From CAWIVH01 sp963839475 (lineage in GTDB: Bacteria; Acidobacteriota; UBA6911): DNA of 64,000 bases. Every line of letters begins with the position of its first letter. The stretch's first letter is position 1. The notes beneath the pieces were generated by a model that was given only the letters and a program-made list of their open reading frames with translations, did no database searches and was not told the origin of the DNA. The DNA is taken from contig CAWIVH010000017.1 in the NCBI GenBank assembly GCA_963839475.1, positions 1 through 64,000 of the forward strand, read 5' to 3'. A program made the translations under genes and the position numbers. This document shows positions 60,104 through 64,000 of the stretch, piece after piece.

Positions 60104-63004
60104 TCAAGGGTTCAGGACACTTGCCAGGACCGACTGCATCTCAGAAATCTTGTAGGGTTTGGTTAGCACTGCTTTGAAACCGAAGTCCCGATAGTTGCTC
60201 ATGATGGGATCATTGGAATAGCCGGATGAAACCACGGCTCTCACCTTGGGATCGAAATCAAGCAAAGCCGCAATGGCATCTTTGCCTCCCATCCCCCCAA
60301 TGATGGTGAGATCCATGATGACGGCATCAAAGGGATGCCCGGATTCGTGTGCTTCCTTATAAAGTCTCAGCGCTTCGGTACCGTCGGATGCACCTATTCC
60401 CTCGAAACCAAGGTGCGACAACATACGTAGGGCCAATTCGAAAACCAGTGGCTCGTCATCCATAACCAGCACCCGGCCTCCGGGAGAGACTGGCAGCACA
60501 TCAGTCCTGATAGATGAAGGAAGGGGCGCATCGGAGGCAGGCAGCAGAACCTCGAATGTAGTCCCAGCCCCAAGCTTTGACTTCACACTGAGATGCCCCC
60601 CATGCCTCAGAACAATGGAGTGGCTGATGGCGAGCCCGAGTCCACTGCCCTGCTGTTTGGTTGTAAAGTAAGGATCAAAAATTCTCTGGAGCAGTTCGGC
60701 AGGTATCCCGCTTCCGGTGTCGGCCATTCTGATTTGCGCATACTGCCCGGGTGGAAGCTTTTGGGCGTTATCCTGTCCCAGTTGGACAATTGTTGCCGAG
60801 GCGGTGAAGACGCCGCCCGCAGGCATCGCCTGAACGGCATTGATAGCGATATTGTTGATAACCTGCGAGATCTGGCCCTCGTCCGCTTCGATGGTTATGG
60901 GAGTTTCCGGAACCTCAAGGTAGAATTGGATCGCGGAGCCACGGCAGGCAAACGAGGCTGTTTCCCGCAACACCCGACCGATATCCAACACGGTTTTGAT
61001 CGGGGCTCCGCCTTTGGAAAATGTCAAAAGCTGATGGGTCAGGTCCTTGGCACGCATGCTTCCGCGTTCAGCTTCAGCAAGACAATTGTCCAGATCGGAG
61101 TGAGACATTGAACCGTGCCTGGCCACCGAGATATTTCCCAAAATTGCGGTCAGGAGATTGTTGAAATCATGGGCGATCCCGCCCGCCAGCAGCGCCAGAG
61201 ACTCAAGCTTCTGACGTTTCATTTCGCTGGATTGGAGTTCCTCCTTGGCGCGCAGACGCTCCGAGATATCGCGGAAAATGCCGAATACGGCCGGCCGGCC
61301 CTGAAGCTCGATTCGGCTGGCGTTCACTTCTACCGGGATCCTGCGCCCGCTGACATGTACCAGTTCTGTTTCTATCGTATCCAACCGATCTTCCTGGGCG
61401 CGGGAGCGGAAATTGCGCCTCGAGCGACTTTCAATATCCTTCGGATGGAGAATGGTATGATGCGCACCCCGAAGTTCCTCTGCCGTTCGTCCGGTCAAGA
61501 CGGTAACCTTGCCGTTGACATCCAAAATGAGCCCGGATTCCGCATCGGCCACGACGATCGCATCGTTGGCACCTTCGAATAGTCTGCGATAGTTCTCTGC
61601 GCTGTCGCGCAGGCGCCGCTCCATGTCGAAGCGTTCTGTAACATCGCGGATGATGCGGTGGATGAAACTTCGCTCTCCGCGCTCAAAGTAATGCGCTCGA
61701 ACCTCCACAGGAAATCGATCGCCGTTTTTTCGAATGTGCTCGGCGAAGTATTCGAAGTGCGAGCTGGCTTTCAGGCGGGCCGTATCCGCCTGGTCTGTCC
61801 CGGGTTTTCCGGTGGAGCTTAACGACCCGAGCGGTTTGCCGATCAGCTCGTCGCGGCTGTATCCATAGGTTTCGAGCGCCCGTTCATTCACTTCCAGAAT
61901 TTTTTCCTGGCCATCGGTGAGAATGATGACATCGTTGGCAAAACGGGTCAGGTGATCGAAAGACTCGACGAGAGCTTCACGGCGGGTCTGTTCCTCGTAC
62001 AGCCTCCGGTACAACGAAGATTGCCGTCGCTGCAGGGCAAGCAGGAAGATCGCAGCCACAGCCAGGGTCAGCACACCGGCCAGGCCGCCAAACCGCCAGG
62101 CCTCTCTGCGTGCCTGCACCAGGATGCTCGCGGTCGGAATCGTAGTAACGATCCACCATTCTGTTTGGCCAACGCGGTGGACGGCCATGACATTCGGATT
62201 CCCCCGGAAATCGATCCCGTCGAACACTCCTTCTTTACCTTCAAGAACCCTATGAACCACCGAGCCGCTTTTGGATGCCGGGATCATGGCTCCGGCCGGA
62301 GGCACTGTCGGTGTGCCGGGACTGTCGAGCACAGTCACGCCATCCGATTGCCGGCGCACCAGCAGGCTCTCGGTATTGGTGCCCGGAGCCGGCCGGCCGC
62401 GGATTTTGCCTGAAAACTCCGGACGCGAATCAATCTCGACTGCCACAAACGGCCGCAGCCCGTGGCTGTCCGGGGTCGCCTTGATCAGTGGAATTGCCAG
62501 CACCATCCAGGAACCTCCGCCGGCTGAAGGCTGCGGATCAAATAGCTGCGGACTGTTCCCTTCAGGGATTTTTCCCGCAAATCGGCCATCGGCGCCGACG
62601 AGATGCCTGGCCGGATTGCCGACGCTGCGCCGCAATGCGCCATCAGAATCCAGCAGGATGGCGCATCTATAATCGGGACGGGTCAGCAAAATGGCTGTCA
62701 TCTGATCCCAGGCCTCACCCGCATTCGAATCGTTAGCATCGAGGAGCAGATTCCTGGACAGGGATATAAACTGATCGTTTGAAGCCAGAGCGCCCGCTTC
62801 GGCCAGCCGGGCATCACGCCATGCCCGCACCTCATCCGCACGGTTTCTCGTGGAACTGAGCGTCGCCCTGCGGCTTATATCCAGCAACCAATTCCTCTGG
62901 GACCGGTAGGTGAACCAACCGGTGACCGCCGGGGCAAGAATCAGGGCCATGAGGCCGGAAACCAGGAGAAGCATTCTGGCTGAAGCCGCTTTTGTAATGG
63001 ACAC
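60104..63004 (-). CDS. Hybrid sensor histidine kinase with PAS and receiver domains
   Basis: 966 residues. N-terminal membrane helix (LLVSGLMALILAPAVTGWFTYR), a periplasmic dCache-like sensor (about 35-300, RRVGQTEWWIVTTIPTASIL), and a second helix (LAGVLTLAVAAIFLLALQ). Two PAS domains: ANDVIILTDGQEKILEVNERALETYGYSRDELIG and ANDAIVVADAESGLILDVNGKVTVLTGRTAEEL. HisKA: ALLAGGIAHDFNNLLTAILGNISVA (phosphoacceptor His). HATPase: EADEGQISQVINNIAINAVQAM, MADTGSGIP, TTKQQGSGLGLAIS. Receiver: VLVMDDEPLV, FDAVIMDLTIIGGMGG (Asp). It lacks an HTH partner nearby. The ligand is unknown. Confidence 0.93.
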   Translation of the reverse strand: MSITKAASARMLLLVSGLMALILAPAVTGWFTYRSQRNWLLDISRRATLSSTRNRADEVRAWRDARLAEAGALASNDQFISLSRNLLLDANDSNAGEAWDQMTAILLTRPDYRCAILLDSDGALRRSVGNPARHLVGADGRFAGKIPEGNSPQLFDPQPSAGGGSWMVLAIPLIKATPDSHGLRPFVAVEIDSRPEFSGKIRGRPAPGTNTESLLVRRQSDGVTVLDSPGTPTVPPAGAMIPASKSGSVVHRVLEGKEGVFDGIDFRGNPNVMAVHRVGQTEWWIVTTIPTASILVQARREAWRFGGLAGVLTLAVAAIFLLALQRRQSSLYRRLYEEQTRREALVESFDHLTRFANDVIILTDGQEKILEVNERALETYGYSRDELIGKPLGSLSSTGKPGTDQADTARLKASSHFEYFAEHIRKNGDRFPVEVRAHYFERGERSFIHRIIRDVTERFDMERRLRDSAENYRRLFEGANDAIVVADAESGLILDVNGKVTVLTGRTAEELRGAHHTILHPKDIESRSRRNFRSRAQEDRLDTIETELVHVSGRRIPVEVNASRIELQGRPAVFGIFRDISERLRAKEELQSSEMKRQKLESLALLAGGIAHDFNNLLTAILGNISVARHGSMSHSDLDNCLAEAERGSMRAKDLTHQLLTFSKGGAPIKTVLDIGRVLRETASFACRGSAIQFYLEVPETPITIEADEGQISQVINNIAINAVQAMPAGGVFTASATIVQLGQDNAQKLPPGQYAQIRMADTGSGIPAELLQRIFDPYFTTKQQGSGLGLAISHSIVLRHGGHLSVKSKLGAGTTFEVLLPASDAPLPSSIRTDVLPVSPGGRVLVMDDEPLVFELALRMLSHLGFEGIGASDGTEALRLYKEAHESGHPFDAVIMDLTIIGGMGGKDAIAALLDFDPKVRAVVSSGYSNDPIMSNYRDFGFKAVLTKPYKISEMQSVLASVLNP

Positions 63005-63407
63005 GGAATACCCCAGTTCGAAAGACAGATATCCTCAACCGGTCTGAGCAGCCGATCGATTATTCTTTATGGCAGCGCGGAGATCACCATCCCCATGGAT
63101 TCCGAATCGGGCCTCAGCGCAAATTGGTGGCCTTGAACCGCATTCCCTGTACGCTGGGTTTTCTTTGCGAGTACGGAAAAGTTCCATCACCTGATGATCT
63201 GAGTGTAGGGTTCGCTGCGGGAAGAATCAAGCTCGACCGCAAAAAACCTGACGCTAGGGTTGTTGTGCCGAGCCCAGGATCTCCGCGCAGAAGGCCGGGT
63301 TAGGCTGCACGCGGGGGTCCGGCATCAGGAATACTGTGTACCGCGTTTCTTGTCCGACTCGAACCTATGTGTTAATCTTCCATTCCTTATTATCACGGAG
63401 CCAGTGA
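63005..63407 (+). other. Intergenic region between divergent genes
   Basis: About 400 bases between the kinase and lepB. No supported feature other than the lepB ribosome site. Confidence 0.35.
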
Positions 63408-64000
63408 ATGGATAATGTGCAGTCTGCCAACCCGATAATGGAATTCCGCAAATCAACCATCCGGGAGTACTTCGAATCCATAGTCATAACAGCAATCATA
63501 GCCTTGTTCGCCACCACCTTCGTAGTCCAGGCCTTTAAGATCCCAACAGGGTCGATGGAATCAAACCTGCTCATTGGAGACCACCTCCTGGTGAACAAGT
63601 TCATCTATGGGATCCAGGACGGCTTCGCAGCTAAGCTAAGTCCATATAAGGATCTGAAACGCGGGGATGTTATCGTATTCAAGTATCCCTTAAGTCCCGA
63701 GGTGGCCTATGTCAAGAGACTCATCGGACTCCCAGGGGACAAGGTGGAGATGGTGGGGCGCACCGTCTTTATCAATGGCAAGGCGCTTCAAGAACCCTAT
63801 ACTCAGTACATTGATCCCGGAAGCATCTATGAGCGGTTTGGGCCCTACAATGTTCCTGAGGGCCAGTATTTCGCCATGGGGGACAACCGCGATAACAGCC
63901 AGGACAGCAGATTCTGGGGTTTTGTTCCACGGGACCACATCATCGGAAAAGCGCTTGCCATCTATTGGTCGTACGAAACCCCGCGCGACGAATACCTGCA
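63408..64000 (+). CDS. lepB: Signal peptidase I (3' end outside window)
   Basis: Inner-membrane serine peptidase that removes signal peptides from exported proteins. From ATG 63408 (cggag seven bases upstream) 197 codons are visible and no stop occurs before the window ends. After a membrane segment (IVITAIIALFATTFVVQAF), box B is IPTGSMESNLLIGDHLLVNKFIYG (Ser catalytic), then GDVIVFKYPLSPEVAYVKRLIGLPGD (Lys in YVKR catalytic), VEMVGRTVFINGK, and box E MGDNRDNSQDSRFWGFV. One membrane helix only, as in the short forms. Partial at 3'. Confidence 0.93.
   Translation, partial: MDNVQSANPIMEFRKSTIREYFESIVITAIIALFATTFVVQAFKIPTGSMESNLLIGDHLLVNKFIYGIQDGFAAKLSPYKDLKRGDVIVFKYPLSPEVAYVKRLIGLPGDKVEMVGRTVFINGKALQEPYTQYIDPGSIYERFGPYNVPEGQYFAMGDNRDNSQDSRFWGFVPRDHIIGKALAIYWSYETPRDEYL

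Overview
This window looks like a chromosomal segment of a diderm, soil-type bacterium, most probably an Acidobacteriota. The evidence is indirect. It has an acidobacterial-style VWA protein beside a class D sortase and a substrate ending in an LPxTA-like sorting signal. An ECF sigma gene overlaps a PknB-type kinase that carries TolB-like repeats. There are several secreted beta-propeller and Tat-exported sugar enzymes, and VapBC modules and scattered repeats in roomy intergenic DNA. No rRNA and no complete tRNA was seen.

Layout. 1-2.8 kb: a chaperone cluster of dnaK (5' end outside the window), a grpE remnant, dnaJ and cbpM. 3-4 kb: small membrane proteins. 4.1-6.8 kb: sortase, VWA protein and anchored substrate, all on the minus strand. 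7.2-9.5 kb: a Crp/Fnr regulator and a UDP-GlcNAc 2-epimerase. 9.8-11.7 kb: a zinc-finger mini-protein and a mobile-DNA graveyard (wrecked IS701-like transposase, integrase tail joined to half a tRNA-Val). 11.8-24.7 kb: a K+/H+ antiporter, an MtfA peptidase, an LVIVD/PA protein, an SGNH hydrolase, a mannonate dehydratase-like enzyme and an HTH-TolB-TPR regulator. 25.2-27.7 kb: an XPF/ERCC4-like nuclease and a bactofilin-like membrane protein. 28.2-38 kb: MgtC, DUF2252, PQQ propeller, GYD, ferredoxin, DUF6454, formamidase, and a sigma/anti-sigma/zinc-ribbon operon. 38-40.7 kb: palindromic repeats, an enolase-superfamily relic and two tandem toxin-antitoxin pairs. 40.7-44.2 kb: the sigma-kinase-TolB unit. 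44.5-47.6 kb: a putative metallopeptidase and a MORC/MutL-like GHKL ATPase coupled to a collapsed SNF2-like gene. 47.7-55 kb: an alcohol dehydrogenase-family reductase, a comM relic, ferritin, a RAYT relic, a sulfatase maturase, a dienelactone hydrolase and a second PQQ propeller. 55-64 kb: a kinase stub, a Tat-exported protein, an ALDH, a Tat-exported TIM-barrel enzyme, a hybrid histidine kinase and signal peptidase I (3' end outside the window).

Two themes run through the window. Many genes deal with export and the cell envelope: Tat leaders, the sortase, signal peptidase I and secreted propellers. Many reading frames are also broken by a single base (dnaK, dnaJ, transposase, kinase, SNF2-like gene, dienelactone hydrolase, the Tat-exported protein at 55.5 kb), often at short homopolymers. 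Either the assembly carries residual indel errors or this is a decaying accessory region; clear nonsense codons and truncations suggest both are possible. The most interesting candidates are the GHKL ATPase/SNF2-like pair, the bacterial ERCC4 nuclease, the sortase-substrate pair and the tRNA/integrase junction. Family assignments come from motif recognition without database searches.
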